From the NCBI RefSeq assembly GCF_029675105.1, contig NZ_JAQQFV010000001.1, forward strand, positions 620,001 through 684,000: a stretch of DNA of 64,000 bases, read 5' to 3'. The notes below the pieces were generated by a model that had not been told where the DNA came from, ran no database searches, and worked only from the letters and a program-made list of their open reading frames with translations. The stretch's first letter is position 1. Each line of letters starts with the position of its first letter. Made by a program: the position numbers and the translations under genes. The stretch is from Nocardia anocheti (lineage in GTDB: Bacteria > Actinomycetota > Actinomycetes > Mycobacteriales > Mycobacteriaceae). This document shows, piece after piece, positions 6,360 through 15,174 of this stretch.

Positions 6360-9302
6360 GTGGACGAGCAGCGGAGTGCGGACCGGCTGGCGCGAGCCCT
6401 GCGGACCCGGATCGCCGGGGAGGTCGACGCCGCCATGCGTCGCCGGATCGAATACTCCGCCGACGCCTCCAACTACCGGGTGCGCCCCCAGATGGTCGTC
6501 TTCCCGCGCGCCGACGACGATGTCGCCGCGACGGTGCGCTTCGCCCGCGCACACGGGCTGGCGGTGACCGCGCGTGGGGCGGGCACCTCGGTGGCGGGCA
6601 ATGCCATCGGCCCCGGTCTCGTGCTGGATTTCAGCAGGCACATGAACGCGGTGCGCGCCGTGGACGCCGAGGCACGCACCGCCCTGGTCCAGCCCGGAGT
6701 CGTCCTGTCGGATCTGCAACGCCGTCTGCGCCCGGCCGGGCTGCGGCTGGGCCCCGACCCGTCGACCCAGGATCGCTGCACGCTCGGCGGCATGATCGGC
6801 AACAACGCCTGCGGTCCGCACGCGCTGGCCTGGGGACGCACCGCCGACACCGTCCGCGAACTGCGCGTGATCGACGGGACGGGGACCGAACGGCGACTCG
6901 GCGCCGACCTCTCGGCGGTGCCCGGTCTCGCGCGTTTCACCACCTCCCAGCTCGCGGTCCTGCGCACCGAGCTGGGACGTTTCGAGCGCCAAGCCTCCGG
7001 CTACGGCCTGGAACACCTGCTGCCGGAACGTGGTTCGTCGGTGGCGAAGGCGTTCGTGGGTTCCGAGGGCACCTGCGGACTGCTGCTCGACGCCGAACTC
7101 ACCCTCGCGCCGCTGCCCACCGCGACGGTGCTGACCGTGCTCGGCTATCCCGATATCGCCACCGCCGCCGACGATGTCGCGGCGGTACTGAGTTGCGCGC
7201 CGATCGCGGTGGAGGGTATCGACGCCGGGTTGGTCGACGTGGTGCGCGCGCATCACGGGACCGTCCCCGAACTCCCGCGCGGCCGGGGCTGGTTGTTCGT
7301 GGAGACCGCGGGCGCGACCCCGGCCGAGGCGGTCGCCGTCGCGGAAAACCTCTGTCGCACAGCCCATGCCGATGATTACCGCATCGTCACCGATCCCGTT
7401 GCCACGGCGGCACTCTGGCGCATCCGGGCCGACGGTGCGGGCCTGGCCGGACGCACCCCCGACGGGAATCCGGCCTGGCCCGGCTGGGAGGACGCCGCCG
7501 TCCCACCTGAGAACCTGGGCACCTACCTGCGCGAATTCGCCGCACTCACCGATGATTACGGTGTCGGCGGCCTGCTCTACGGCCACATCGGTGACGGCTG
7601 CATCCATGTGCGCCTGGACTTCCCGATCACCGACGCCCCCCAGCGGTTCCGCGCGTTCCTGTTCGATGCCGCCGAACTCGTTGTGCGCCACGGTGGCTCG
7701 CTGTCCGGTGAACACGGCGACGGCCGTGCCCGATCCGAGCTGCTCGAGGTGATGTACTCCCCCGCCGCCCGCGCCGCCTTCGCCGGTTTCAAAGCCCTGT
7801 TCGACCCCGACGACATCCTCAACCCCGGCGTCCTCGTGCGCCCCGCCCCCGTCGACGCCGACCTCCGCGTGGCCGGGCTGCCCCCGGTCCCCGCCACCGG
7901 TTTCGCCCTGCTCGACGACTCCGGCGATCTGTCCACAGCTGTGCACAGATGTGTAGGAATCGGCAAGTGCCGCGCCGACACCCGCGCGGCCGGTGGCTTC
8001 ATGTGCCCGTCCTACCTGGCCACCGCCGACGAGAAGGACACCACCCGCGCCCGCGCCCGCGTCCTCCAGGAGGTCGTACGCGGCGAACTCGATTGGCGCG
8101 CACCGGCCGTCGAACAATCCCTCGACCTGTGCCTGTCCTGCAAGGCGTGCGCCTCCGACTGCCCGGCGGGCGTCGACATGGCCACCTACAAATCCGAAAC
8201 CCTCTACCTCCGCTACCGAGGCCGCCCCCGCCCCCTCGACCACTATCTCCTCGGCCAACTCCCCCGCTGGCTCACCCTCGCCCAACGCGTCCCGCGCCTG
8301 GTCAACGCCCTGTCCGCCCGCCCCCGCCCCCGTCGCCTCGCGATGCGCGCCGCGGGCATCGACCCCCGCCGCCCCGCGCCGACCCTCGCGCCGACCCCCT
8401 TCCGCCGCCTCTGGCGAGACCTCGGCGGCAACACCCGCACCGCCGCCCTCTCCCGAACCACCCACCGTCACCTGCTGCCGAACCCTCCGACCCCCACCTC
8501 CGGACCACCGTCCGCCGCCGCCCCGGGTTCACCGCCCAGCTCGGCCACCGACAGCGGCGCCACCCACACGGTCGGCCCGCCGGTCCGGGAGCGTCCCGAG
8601 GTGATGCTGTGGGTGGATTCCTTCACCGACACGTTCACGCCTACCAACGCGCTGGCGGCGGCGGTGCTGCTCGAGGGGCTCGGCTATCGGGTGCGTATCC
8701 CGGAGCGGCGGGTGTGTTGTGGACTCACCTGGATCACCACCGGACAGCTCGACGGTGCCCGCGCCCGGCTGCGGGCCACCCTCGACGCGCTGGCCGAGCA
8801 TGTGGAAGGCGGCGGGCTGGTGGTCGGCCTGGAACCGTCGTGCACCGTCACGTTGCGGGCGGATCTGCCCGCGTTGCTCCCCGACGACCCGCGCGCCCGG
8901 CCGACCGCCGCCGCCGTGCGCACGCTCGCGGAGTTCTTGCTCGACCACCCGGACTGGCGTCCTCCGCGGCGCCCGGGCGAGACCGTCGTCGTCCAGCCGC
9001 ATTGTCACCAGCACGCGGTCGGCGGGTTCGCGGCCGAGCGGGAGCTGCTCACCAGGATGGGTGTCACCGTCGCGGAACTCGCCGGGTGCTGCGGACTCGC
9101 GGGCAACTTCGGCATGCAGCGGGGCCACTACGACGTGTCCGTGGCGGTCGCCGAGAACGCGCTGCTCCCGGCCCTGCGTGCCGCACCTGAGGGCGCGGTG
9201 TTCCTGGCCGACGGCTTCTCCTGCCGGACCCAGGCCGAACAGCTGGCGGGCGTCCGGGGTGTCGCGCTGGCGTCGTACCTGCTCGGCGGCGGAGCGGACT
9301 AG
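6360..9302 (+). CDS. FAD-linked oxidase fused to Fe-S/CCG domain protein (GlcD-GlcF or D-lactate dehydrogenase type)
   Basis: A 980-residue fusion that combines the functions of glycolate/D-lactate oxidase subunits. Residues about 40-260 form the PCMH FAD-binding domain (GAGTSVAGNAIGPGLVLDFSR, then GNNACGPHAL). About 265-525 is the FAD-oxidase C domain (GHIGDGCIHVRLD; SGEHGDGRARSE). Two 4Fe-4S clusters follow, with CVGIGKC near 531 and CLSCKACASDCP near 590. Two CCG domains are marked by CCGLTW near 785 and CCGLAGNFG near 909. It should oxidise a 2-hydroxy acid and pass electrons to the respiratory chain at the membrane. The alternatives D-lactate, glycolate or D-2-hydroxyglutarate cannot be separated from sequence alone. 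A proline-rich linker at about 690-735 joins the halves. Confidence 0.9.
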   Translation: MDEQRSADRLARALRTRIAGEVDAAMRRRIEYSADASNYRVRPQMVVFPRADDDVAATVRFARAHGLAVTARGAGTSVAGNAIGPGLVLDFSRHMNAVRAVDAEARTALVQPGVVLSDLQRRLRPAGLRLGPDPSTQDRCTLGGMIGNNACGPHALAWGRTADTVRELRVIDGTGTERRLGADLSAVPGLARFTTSQLAVLRTELGRFERQASGYGLEHLLPERGSSVAKAFVGSEGTCGLLLDAELTLAPLPTATVLTVLGYPDIATAADDVAAVLSCAPIAVEGIDAGLVDVVRAHHGTVPELPRGRGWLFVETAGATPAEAVAVAENLCRTAHADDYRIVTDPVATAALWRIRADGAGLAGRTPDGNPAWPGWEDAAVPPENLGTYLREFAALTDDYGVGGLLYGHIGDGCIHVRLDFPITDAPQRFRAFLFDAAELVVRHGGSLSGEHGDGRARSELLEVMYSPAARAAFAGFKALFDPDDILNPGVLVRPAPVDADLRVAGLPPVPATGFALLDDSGDLSTAVHRCVGIGKCRADTRAAGGFMCPSYLATADEKDTTRARARVLQEVVRGELDWRAPAVEQSLDLCLSCKACASDCPAGVDMATYKSETLYLRYRGRPRPLDHYLLGQLPRWLTLAQRVPRLVNALSARPRPRRLAMRAAGIDPRRPAPTLAPTPFRRLWRDLGGNTRTAALSRTTHRHLLPNPPTPTSGPPSAAAPGSPPSSATDSGATHTVGPPVRERPEVMLWVDSFTDTFTPTNALAAAVLLEGLGYRVRIPERRVCCGLTWITTGQLDGARARLRATLDALAEHVEGGGLVVGLEPSCTVTLRADLPALLPDDPRARPTAAAVRTLAEFLLDHPDWRPPRRPGETVVVQPHCHQHAVGGFAAERELLTRMGVTVAELAGCCGLAGNFGMQRGHYDVSVAVAENALLPALRAAPEGAVFLADGFSCRTQAEQLAGVRGVALASYLLGGGAD

Positions 9303-9403
9303 CTTCCGCCGGGCAGCGTCCCCGGCGGGATGTGATAGCCCGAGCTCCCCGCCGACCCGCTCCCCACCGCCGCCAGCAGCCAGTTGAGCGCATTGGTGAT
9401 CAT
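9299..9403 (-). CDS. Very small protein (34 residues) with strong ribosome-binding site
   Basis: ATG at 9403, preceded by a perfect AGGAGGT at 5-base spacing, opens a 34-codon frame. It begins MITNALNWLLAAVGSGSAG and ends SSGYHIPPGTLPGGS. The first half is an amphipathic or hydrophobic helix; the tail is Gly/Ser/Pro-rich. The stop overlaps that of the converging FAD/Fe-S gene. Small helical peptides of this type are known in Corynebacteriales, but I do not recognise this one and assign no function. The strong SD is the main argument that it is translated. Confidence 0.55.
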   Translation of the reverse strand: MITNALNWLLAAVGSGSAGSSGYHIPPGTLPGGS

Positions 9404-9521
9404 CGGTACCTCCTGCGAACGGCGGGATGCCAGCTGTTTGCCGACAGCCTCTAGATCGCAGTCAACGTGGTGAATATTACGAACGGGCCTCGGCACGGGA
9501 TCGGACGCGCACAATGGTCGG

Positions 9522-10469
9522 GTGCGCGATCAGACCCTCGACCCCGGCCTGTCGACGGCCGGGCTGTCCAGGACCGTCCGGTCGAGCCGCCCCTTCGATG
9601 TCGGCCTCACGATCACCCCGCTGCGGCGCGGCGGCGGCGACCCGTGCCATCACATCGACGCCGACGGCGCGCACTGGCACGCCTCGCGCCTGCCCAGCGG
9701 CGTGGTCACCTACCGCCTGCGTCAGGACGGCCGCGACGGCGCCCACGCCACCGCCTGGGGCCCCGGTGCCGAGGAATTCCTCGCCCGGCTCGACGACATG
9801 CTGTGCCTCGAGGAAGACCTCACCGGCTTCGCGCCCGAGCATCCCAAGCTGGTCGAAGCCCATCGCGTGGTGCCCGGCCTGCGGATGCTGCGCACCGGGC
9901 TGGTGTTCGAATCGTTGGTGCCCGCGATCCTGGAACAGAAGGTGCACACCAAGGCGTCGTTCGCGTCCTGGCGCGCGCTCGTGCGCGAGTTCGGCACCCC
10001 CGCGCCGGGGCCAGCGCCCGCCGGGCTGCTGGTCGCGCCCGACGCGCGCACCTGGCAGCGCGTGCCGTCCTGGAAGTTCCATCGCGCCAATGTGGGCCCG
10101 CAGCGCGCGCAGACCATCGTGCGCGCGGCGCGGGTCGCCGACTCGATCGAACGCACGGCGACGCTGCCGCCCGACGAGGCGGCGCGCCGATTGCGCAGTC
10201 TGCCCGGCATCGGTGTCTGGACGGTTGCCGAGACCGCCCAGCGCGCGTTCGGCGACGCCGACGCACTCTCGATCGGGGACTACCACCTCGCCGCGGTGGT
10301 CGGCTGGAGCCTGCTGGGCCGTCCGATCGACGACGCGGAGATGGTCGAGTATCTGGAGCCGCTACGGCCGCACCGCTACCGCGCGGTGCGGCTGCTCGCC
10401 CTGAGCGGTCAGGCCCACAAACCGAAGTTCGGGCCGCGCACGCCGATCACCGACCACCGTCACCACTAG
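9522..10469 (+). CDS. DNA-3-methyladenine glycosylase II-like (AlkA, HhH-GPD)
   Basis: A 315-residue base-excision glycosylase. The C-terminal half carries the helix-hairpin-helix LPGIGVWTVAETAQRAFGDAD, followed by the catalytic aspartate in LSIGDYHLAA (about residue 251). The preceding segment LVFESLVPAILEQKV matches the family's helical core. It should excise alkylated purines. GTG at 9522 starts the frame; a CACAAT -10-like box 6 bp upstream suggests a leaderless mRNA. It converges on a small minus-strand gene whose stop overlaps its own. Other HhH-GPD activities are possible, but the lack of an iron-sulfur cluster argues against EndoIII/MutY. Confidence 0.88.
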   Translation: MRDQTLDPGLSTAGLSRTVRSSRPFDVGLTITPLRRGGGDPCHHIDADGAHWHASRLPSGVVTYRLRQDGRDGAHATAWGPGAEEFLARLDDMLCLEEDLTGFAPEHPKLVEAHRVVPGLRMLRTGLVFESLVPAILEQKVHTKASFASWRALVREFGTPAPGPAPAGLLVAPDARTWQRVPSWKFHRANVGPQRAQTIVRAARVADSIERTATLPPDEAARRLRSLPGIGVWTVAETAQRAFGDADALSIGDYHLAAVVGWSLLGRPIDDAEMVEYLEPLRPHRYRAVRLLALSGQAHKPKFGPRTPITDHRHH

Positions 10470-10672
10470 CGGATCGCGCGCTCGTCGAGCACGCACCGCC
10501 CCGACTCGACCAGGGTGTTGCGCGCCCGCCTGCGCACCCGGCACTCGTCGACGAAGCAGTCGATGTGCAATTGCATTGCGGCATGGGCGCGTTCGGAGTC
10601 CATCGGACCCGGGTCCTCGTCGCAACCCAGCAGTGCAGCGGCGATATGTCGGTTCACTTCGCTCAATTGCAT
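10466..10672 (-). CDS. Hypothetical small acidic/charged protein (68 residues)
   Basis: ATG at 10672 with GGGAG four bases upstream opens a 68-codon frame. It begins MQLSEVNRHIAAALLGCDED and contains MQLHIDCFVDECRVRRRARN and VLDERAIR. The sequence looks like a compact helical protein with regular charge spacing. It overlaps the stop of the glycosylase gene by four bases and is divergent from the Xre regulator, with about 180 bp between. That gap includes the palindrome TTCGCGCGAA at 10731. I do not recognise a family; a role linked to the neighbouring regulator is only a guess. Confidence 0.55.
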   Translation of the reverse strand: MQLSEVNRHIAAALLGCDEDPGPMDSERAHAAMQLHIDCFVDECRVRRRARNTLVESGRCVLDERAIR

Positions 10673-10852
10673 GCTCCCAGCACAGCACGCAACCGCCCGG
10701 CAACCTACGAGTACACGCCGATGACGATATTTCGCGCGAATTCCCAGCACAAGATCCAAGGGGGAGTGCAGGATTCCCCATAGTGGACGAATTCCGCCGT
10801 CACACCGGGGTTGTGGGCTGTGGCGGATTGCGAACACAGGAGGAGTGGGGCT

Positions 10853-11770
10853 GTGGCATCGAATACCTCGACCGGGACAGGCGCGCCGTCGGCGGGGGTC
10901 TCCTCGACCCTGCCACGTCGACAACTCGGCCGCTACCTGCGGGATTGGCGCACCCAGGCGGGATTGACCATCGCCGAGGCGGCCAAACTGATGGAGTGGG
11001 GTGCCAGCACCCTGCAGCGGCTGGAAAAGGGCCAGGCCGACCGGATCCGGACTATCGACATCGGCGAACTGTGCCGGATCTACGGCATTCCCGACGATCT
11101 CGCCGAGGGCCTGACCGGCCTGGCCCAGCAGGCGGCGGTCAAGAGCTGGTGGCACGCCTACGGCGATCTCATTCCCGAGAACTTCGACATCTACGTGGGA
11201 TTGGAGGCCTCCGCGCACCGGCTGCGCGCCTATCAATCCGAGCTGGTCCCCGGTCTGTTGCAGACCGCCGACTACGCTCGCGCGCTCAATCAGCTGGGCT
11301 ATCCCCAGGATTCGGTCGACGAGCTCGACCGCCGGGTTTCCCTGCGACTGCAACGGCAGGCACTGATCACCCGCAGGCATTCCCCGGCCGAGATCGACGT
11401 GGTTCTGCACGAATCGGTATTGCATCGCATCGTCGGTGATGCAAAGGTGATGGCTGCGCAGTTGCGCCACCTTGCCGACACGAGCACCCGAGGCAATGTG
11501 ACGCTGCGTATCCTGCCGTTTGCCGCCGGTGTACCACTCGGAGTCTCCACCGGACCTTTCACGGTTCTCGAGTTCGGCACCGACAGCAAGGGGCAACCGG
11601 TCGAACCACCGGTGGTGTACGCCGAAGGCTTCACCGGCGATCTCTACCTGGAACGACGTACGGATGTCAGTAGGTACGACCGGGCTCACGAGTGCCTCCA
11701 GCGCCATGCGCTGGATATTCAACCGAGTAGACACCTGCTGCGGCAGGTCGCGAAGGAGTATGTGGCATGA
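10853..11770 (+). CDS. Xre-family HTH regulator with DUF5753 domain
   Basis: A 305-residue regulator. Residues about 20-85 form the Xre helix-turn-helix (LGRYLRDWRTQAGLTIAEAA, then GASTLQRLEKGQADRI), and the rest is the DUF5753 ligand or protein-binding domain. The GTG at 10853 is chosen because AGGAGGAG lies 7 bases upstream. It is the first gene of a translationally coupled set: its stop overlaps the ATG of a DUF397 gene, which in turn overlaps a second. Such pairs are abundant in Nocardia and Streptomyces, where they affect development and antibiotic production. Related regulators act with their DUF397 partner in a toxin-antitoxin-like or sigma-like control circuit. Confidence 0.92.
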   Translation: MASNTSTGTGAPSAGVSSTLPRRQLGRYLRDWRTQAGLTIAEAAKLMEWGASTLQRLEKGQADRIRTIDIGELCRIYGIPDDLAEGLTGLAQQAAVKSWWHAYGDLIPENFDIYVGLEASAHRLRAYQSELVPGLLQTADYARALNQLGYPQDSVDELDRRVSLRLQRQALITRRHSPAEIDVVLHESVLHRIVGDAKVMAAQLRHLADTSTRGNVTLRILPFAAGVPLGVSTGPFTVLEFGTDSKGQPVEPPVVYAEGFTGDLYLERRTDVSRYDRAHECLQRHALDIQPSRHLLRQVAKEYVA

Positions 11771-11970
11771 GTTTCGATCTCGTCGGCGCGCACTGGTTCA
11801 AGAGCACCCGCAGCGGTGCGGGCAAGGACTGCGTCGAGGTCGCGTTCCTCTACGACGGTCACGTCGGGGTGCGCGACAGCAAGAATCCGGCTGGTCCGGC
11901 GCTGGTCTTCGACGGTGCGAGCTGGGACGCGTTCACCCGCGGCATCGACAGCGGCGCGTTCGCCCGATGA
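11767..11970 (+). CDS. DUF397 protein 1
   Basis: A 67-residue DUF397 protein. The family pattern is clear: HWFKSTRSGAGKDCVEVAFL, VGVRDSKNPAGPALVF and SWDAFTRGIDSGAF. The ATG overlaps the stop of the Xre gene (ATGA), so it is translationally coupled. DUF397 proteins are obligate companions of Xre/DUF5753 regulators and probably bind them. It keeps the conserved Cys in the KDCVEVA segment. Confidence 0.92.
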   Translation: MSFDLVGAHWFKSTRSGAGKDCVEVAFLYDGHVGVRDSKNPAGPALVFDGASWDAFTRGIDSGAFAR

Positions 11971-12182
11971 ACACCAAGCGTTCCGTCGACACCGCCGGTG
12001 CCACCTGGCTGCGGTCGGGAACCGCGGGGGAGGGCAGCAGCGTGGAGGTGGCGATGCTCGCCGAGGGCTACGTGGCCCTGCGTGACGGCAAGAATCCCGA
12101 CAGTCCGGTGCTGATCTTCACCCCGAGCGAATGGTCGGCGTTCACCGCGGGCGTACAAGACGGCGAGTTCGATCGCCCTTGA
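11967..12182 (+). CDS. DUF397 protein 2
   Basis: A second, diverged DUF397 protein of 71 residues, again coupled to the previous gene by an ATGA overlap. The segments ATWLRSGTAGEGSSVEVAML, YVALRDGKNPDSPVLIF and EWSAFTAGVQDGEF match the family, but the usual Cys before VEVA is replaced by Ser. Tandem duplication followed by divergence is the simplest origin. It may compete with or replace the first copy in binding the regulator. Confidence 0.9.
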   Translation: MNTKRSVDTAGATWLRSGTAGEGSSVEVAMLAEGYVALRDGKNPDSPVLIFTPSEWSAFTAGVQDGEFDRP

Positions 12183-12220
12183 TCACGTTTGGATCACTGT
12201 CCGGCGGGTAATCCCTCATC

Positions 12221-12418
12221 ATGGACCGAGGGTTGAAGAAAATGCCACCCCGGTACCGGAGGCTGGCGCCGGAGGACGGCGTGGAACGCCTGATCGTGCT
12301 GCTGCTCTTCGCAGTGTCCGCGATGGGAATCTACGTACTCACCAGTTCGTTGCTCTCGGCGCTGTTCATCGGATTACTGGTCGGATTAGTCGCGGTGGGG
12401 ACTGTCGCTGTCTTGTAG
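12221..12418 (+). CDS. Small two-span membrane protein (65 residues)
   Basis: The frame starts MDRGLKKMPPRYRRLAPEDG, a basic N-terminus, and continues with two hydrophobic stretches (about residues 22-41 and 46-64) separated by a very short turn. It fits a hairpin inner-membrane protein. It lies 38 bp after the DUF397 pair, and a strong hairpin follows it. No family is recognised. Translation is plausible from its codon bias, but there is no clear ribosome-binding site. Confidence 0.55.
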   Translation: MDRGLKKMPPRYRRLAPEDGVERLIVLLLFAVSAMGIYVLTSSLLSALFIGLLVGLVAVGTVAVL

Positions 12419-12426
12419 GCAGAGGT

Positions 12427-12462
12427 CACCGCGGGGTTCGTTGCTCGGCGCGCCCCGCGGTG
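12427..12462. terminator. Bidirectional hairpin between the small membrane gene and sdhB
   Basis: CACCGCGGGG (12427-12436) and CCCCGCGGTG (12453-12462) form a perfect 10-bp stem with a 16-base loop between two converging genes. Confidence 0.65.
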
Positions 12463-12471
12463 CCTGCTGAA

Positions 12472-13218
12472 TCACCGTCTGAACAGTTTGTTACCGAGCC
12501 AGACGATCGGATCGTATTTCCGGTCGGCGACACGTTCCTTCAGGGGGATCAGCGCGTTGTCGGTGATCTTGATGTGTTCCGGGCACACCTCGGTGCAGCA
12601 TTTGGTGATATTGCAATAGCCCAGGCCCGCGTCGTCCTGGGCGAATTCGCGCCGGTCGGCGACGTCGAGCGGATGCATCTCCAGTTCGGTGATCCGCATC
12701 AGATAGCGCGGGCCCGCGAAGGCGTCCTTGTTCTCGTCGTGGTCGCGCACCACGTGACAGGTGTTCTGGCACAGGAAACACTCGATGCACTTGCGGAACT
12801 CCTGGGAGCGTTCCACATCCACCTGTCGCATCCGGTAATCGCCGGGAGCGAGATCCTTGGGCGGGGTGAAAGACGGTATCTCCCTGGCCTTCTCGTAATT
12901 GAACGAGACGTCGGTGACCAGATCCTTGATGATCGGGAAGGTGCGCATCGGGGTGACGGTGATGACCTCCTCGGGCGTGAACGTCGACATCCGCGTCATG
13001 CACAGCAACCGCGGCCGCCCGTTCACCTCCGCCGAACACGAACCACATTTGCCCGCCTTGCAATTCCAGCGCACCGCCAGGTCGGGGGCCTGGGTGGCCT
13101 GCAGGCGGTGGATGATGTCGAGCACCACCTCGCCCTCGTTGACCAGCACGGTGAAGTCGTGCAGGCCGCCGCCGTCGATGTCACCGCGCCAGACCCGGAA
13201 CCGGGCGTCGTACCCCAT
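12472..13218 (-). CDS. sdhB: Succinate dehydrogenase/fumarate reductase iron-sulfur subunit
   Basis: A 248-residue SdhB. The 2Fe-2S ligands are Cys53, Cys58, Cys61 and Cys73 (WNCKAGKCGSC...LLC). The 4Fe-4S and 3Fe-4S motifs are Cys144, 147, 150, 154 (CIECFLCQNTC) and Cys202, 207 or 208, 212 (YCNITKCCTEVCP). It carries electrons from the flavoprotein to the quinone site. It is the last gene of the operon and lies 2 bp after sdhA. The length and order flavoprotein/Fe-S/anchor match the mycobacterial Sdh1 (Rv0247c-Rv0249c) type rather than the classic four-subunit SdhCDAB. Confidence 0.95.
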   Translation of the reverse strand: MGYDARFRVWRGDIDGGGLHDFTVLVNEGEVVLDIIHRLQATQAPDLAVRWNCKAGKCGSCSAEVNGRPRLLCMTRMSTFTPEEVITVTPMRTFPIIKDLVTDVSFNYEKAREIPSFTPPKDLAPGDYRMRQVDVERSQEFRKCIECFLCQNTCHVVRDHDENKDAFAGPRYLMRITELEMHPLDVADRREFAQDDAGLGYCNITKCCTEVCPEHIKITDNALIPLKERVADRKYDPIVWLGNKLFRR

Positions 13219-13220
13219 CG

Positions 13221-15146
13221 TCACGCCTTTCCCTCGGCCGCCGGATGGACGGCCAATTCCTGCTGGGTGTAGTACTTCTCGAGCTCGCTGAATTCGAAGA
13301 GGGCGAACAGGTCCGCGCGCATGGGCGTCTGCTCGGCGCTGGTGACGCGCACCAGGGGGACCGGTTCGTCGGCGGTCGCCGGGTCCACCGCGCAGACCAG
13401 CAGGGTGTTGCGCCAGTCCGGGTTCATGCCGGGGTGGTCGTCGCGGGTGTGTCCGCCGCGGCTCTCGGTGCGCCGCAACGCGGCCTGCGCCACGCACTCG
13501 CTGACCAGCAGCATGTTCGCCAGATCCAGCGCCAGATGCCAGCCCGGATTGAATGCCCGACCGCCCGCGACGGCGACGTTCGCGTACCGGGCGCGCAGCT
13601 CGGCGAGGGTGTCGATGGCCGCGCGCACCTCGTGTTCCTTGCGGATGATGCCGACCAGATCGTTCATCGTGTGCTGGAGTTCGGCGTGCAGGGTGTAGGG
13701 GTTCTCGCCGTCGCCGGTGGCGGGCGGGTCGAAGGGGGCCAGCGCGGCGGTCGCGGCGGCGGTGATGTCGGCCTCGGCGGGGGTGGGCCGGGTGGTGAGC
13801 CGCTGGACGTAGGCGGCGGCGCCCAGGCCCGCGCGGCGCCCGAAGACCAGCAGGTCGGACAGCGAATTGCCGCCGAGCCGGTTGGAGCCGTGCATGCCGC
13901 CGGAGCACTCGCCCGCGGCGAACAGGCCGGGGGTGAGCGCGGCGCCGGTATCGGGGTCGACCTCGATACCGCCCATCACGTAGTGGCAGGTCGGGCCCAC
14001 CTCCATGGGCTCGGCGGTGATGTCGACATCGGCCAGTTCCTTGAACTGGTGGTGCATGGACGGGAGCCTGCGCACGATCTCGTCGGCGGGCATGCGGGAG
14101 GCGATGTCGAGGTAGACGCCGCCGTGTTCGGTGCCGCGACCAGCCTTGACCTCCTCGTTGATGGCGCGGGCGACCTCGTCGCGGGGGAGCAGGTCGGGGG
14201 TGCGGCGCGCGGAATCGTTGTCGCGCAGCCACTGATCGGCCTCGGCCTCGGTTTCGGCGTACTGGCCCTTGAACACCGGCGGGATGTAGTCGAACATGAA
14301 CCGCTTGCCCTCGGAGTTCTTGAGCACCCCACCGTCACCGCGCACGCCCTCGGTGACCAGGATGCCCTTGACGCTCGGCGGCCAGACCATGCCGGTGGGG
14401 TGGAATTGCAGGAACTCCATGTTGATCAGAGTCGCGCCCGCGCGCAGGGCCAGCGCGTGGCCGTCGCCGGTGTACTCCCAGGAGTTGGAGGTCACCTTGT
14501 AGGACTTGCCGATTCCGCCGGTGGCCAGCACGATCGCCGGTGCCTGGAACAGGACGAATCCGCCGGTCTCACGCCAATAGCCGAACGCCCCGGCGATCCT
14601 GCCATCGTCGAGAAGCAGCTCGGTGACGGTACATTCGGCGAAGACCTTGATCCTGGCCTCGTAGTCGCCGGTGTCGGCGTAGTCCTCCTGTTGCAGCGAG
14701 ACGATCTTCTGCTGCATGGTGCGGATGAGTTCCAGGCCGGTCCGGTCACCCACGTGGGCCAGGCGTGGATAGGTGTGACCGCCGAAGTTGCGCTGGCTGA
14801 TCCGCCCGTCGGGGGTCCGATCGAACAGGGCGCCATAGGTTTCCAGCTCCCACACCCGCGCGGGCGCTTCCTGCGCGTGCAGTTCGGCCATGCGCCAGTT
14901 GTTGAGGAACTTGCCGCCGCGCATGGTGTCCTTGAAATGCGTCTGCCAGCTGTCCTTGTCATTGGCATTGCCCATCGAGGCCGCGCAGCCGCCCTCGGCC
15001 ATCACGGTGTGCGCCTTGCCGAACAACGACTTACACACCACCGCGACCGAAAGTCCTTGCTCGCGTGCCTCGATCACCGCGCGCAGACCCGCGCCGCCCG
15101 CGCCGATCACCACGACGTCGTAGTCGTGCCGTTCCACTTCAGACAT
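13221..15146 (-). CDS. sdhA: Succinate dehydrogenase/fumarate reductase flavoprotein subunit
   Basis: A 641-residue SdhA. The dinucleotide-binding motif VVVIGAGGAGL is at residues 11-21, and KAHTVMAEGG contains His46, the expected covalent FAD attachment residue. The capping domain and active site are represented by QFHPTGMVWPP, EGVRGDGGVLKN, and HYVMGGIEVD with GSNRLGGNSLSDLLVFGRRAG. It oxidises succinate to fumarate in the TCA cycle. It is the middle gene of the operon anchor-sdhA-sdhB on the minus strand. Its size and signature are those of the Sdh1 branch of actinobacteria. Confidence 0.95.
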   Translation of the reverse strand: MSEVERHDYDVVVIGAGGAGLRAVIEAREQGLSVAVVCKSLFGKAHTVMAEGGCAASMGNANDKDSWQTHFKDTMRGGKFLNNWRMAELHAQEAPARVWELETYGALFDRTPDGRISQRNFGGHTYPRLAHVGDRTGLELIRTMQQKIVSLQQEDYADTGDYEARIKVFAECTVTELLLDDGRIAGAFGYWRETGGFVLFQAPAIVLATGGIGKSYKVTSNSWEYTGDGHALALRAGATLINMEFLQFHPTGMVWPPSVKGILVTEGVRGDGGVLKNSEGKRFMFDYIPPVFKGQYAETEAEADQWLRDNDSARRTPDLLPRDEVARAINEEVKAGRGTEHGGVYLDIASRMPADEIVRRLPSMHHQFKELADVDITAEPMEVGPTCHYVMGGIEVDPDTGAALTPGLFAAGECSGGMHGSNRLGGNSLSDLLVFGRRAGLGAAAYVQRLTTRPTPAEADITAAATAALAPFDPPATGDGENPYTLHAELQHTMNDLVGIIRKEHEVRAAIDTLAELRARYANVAVAGGRAFNPGWHLALDLANMLLVSECVAQAALRRTESRGGHTRDDHPGMNPDWRNTLLVCAVDPATADEPVPLVRVTSAEQTPMRADLFALFEFSELEKYYTQQELAVHPAAEGKA

Positions 15147-15174
15147 CGATGAAGCTCCTCGATTCGGGCGCGGG

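Noticed and set aside
6297..8471. Long open frame (724 codons) antisense to the FAD/Fe-S oxidoreductase
   Set aside because: It is Gly/Ala/Arg-rich without domains and mirrors the strongly biased third positions of the sense gene; a shadow frame.
13245..15152. 635-codon plus-strand frame over sdhA
   Set aside because: It is the complement of a clear flavoprotein gene and has no motif of its own.
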